Source of the DNA: an uncultured Gammaproteobacteria bacterium
GTDB lineage: Bacteria > Pseudomonadota > Gammaproteobacteria > CAJQNE01
Direction of reading: 5' to 3'
NCBI GenBank assembly: GCA_905479545.1
Contig: CAJQNE010000307.1
Location: 1-6,441 of the forward strand
Length of the DNA: 6,441 nt
The translations under genes were made by a program, and so were the position numbers. This document shows positions 6,408 to 6,441 of this stretch, in pieces. The notes beneath the pieces are model-generated. The model did not search any database. It was not told where the DNA came from and was given only the letters and a program-made list of their open reading frames with translations. How positions within the stretch are numbered: the first letter of the stretch is position 1; every line of letters begins with the position of its first letter.

Positions 6408-6441
6408 CGACTAACTCTAAGCCTATTTGTCGCTCATCAGG

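Larger units (their letters stand above)
5816..6441. other. Gene-free upstream region rich in inverted repeats
   Basis: About 620 bp precede the giant gene. A plus-strand frame from a TTG at 5842 to 6300 is open for 152 codons but shows no ribosome-binding site, an irregular composition rich in Cys, Ser and Arg, and no recognisable motif, so I do not call it. Instead the stretch holds at least five inverted repeats (listed separately) and a diverged direct repeat. None is followed by a T-run that would mark a standard terminator on either strand. No promoter of good quality is visible on the plus strand. It is either a long regulatory region or an area where an older gene or element has decayed. 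Confidence 0.6.

Noticed and set aside
6315..6409. Possible integron attC site bounded by CTAAC and GTTAG
   Set aside because: The outer heptamers (AACTAAC and GTTAGCG) do not fit RYYYAAC and GTTRRRY in either orientation, and the inner arms are not complementary as in attC sites.
6373..6441. Minus-strand frame open from the right edge, ending at TAA 6375-6373 (22 codons), as the tail of an upstream gene
   Set aside because: Too short to judge; the other two minus frames also stop near the edge and nothing distinguishes this one. More sequence to the right would settle it.
6407..6441. CTGATGAG at the minus-strand right edge followed by a GCGAC/GTCGC stem, suggesting a hammerhead ribozyme
   Set aside because: The stem is followed by TAAC rather than the required GAAA, and no cleavage-site stem is seen.

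Overview
The window is dominated by one very long open reading frame on the minus strand. It starts at an ATG at 5809-5807 and runs off the left edge, giving at least 1936 codons with no stop. I translated this frame codon by codon. The other stretches open in other frames between 1 and 5809, on both strands, are shadows of this gene. To the right of its start lies about 620 bp (5816-6441) with no convincing gene but an unusual density of inverted repeats.

The predicted protein has no signal peptide or transmembrane segment at its N-terminus. It reads as a chain of beta-rich modules. An N-terminal beta-rich part (residues 1 to about 590) contains a conserved-looking block around residues 205-275. 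Next comes a recognisable but modified OmpA-like peptidoglycan-binding domain (about 596-778), then a Lys/Arg/Asp-rich and Pro/Ala linker (about 784-820). An Ala-rich segment with Asp-rich loops (about 890-1005) leads into a long glycine- and valine-rich beta region (about 1017-1510), which resembles the large uncharacterised proteins annotated with DUF6603. A Trp-rich region follows (about 1520-1740), and the visible part ends in a beta-sandwich-like module (about 1740-1936) that continues outside the window. The DUF6603 comparison is from memory and could not be tested here.

The most notable observation is the OmpA-like domain. It keeps the Asp and Arg that in known OmpA-family proteins contact diaminopimelate in peptidoglycan. 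It nevertheless sits in the middle of a giant protein with no visible export signal, and it is split by an insertion of about 70 residues before its last strand. How, or whether, the protein reaches peptidoglycan is open.

The balanced GC content, the Shine-Dalgarno sequence and the presence of an OmpA-like domain suggest a Gram-negative bacterium, perhaps a gammaproteobacterium. That is a guess from composition and style. No rRNA, tRNA, CRISPR array, insertion sequence or transposase was seen. With only one gene visible, and that one incomplete, pathway or operon context cannot be read from this window.
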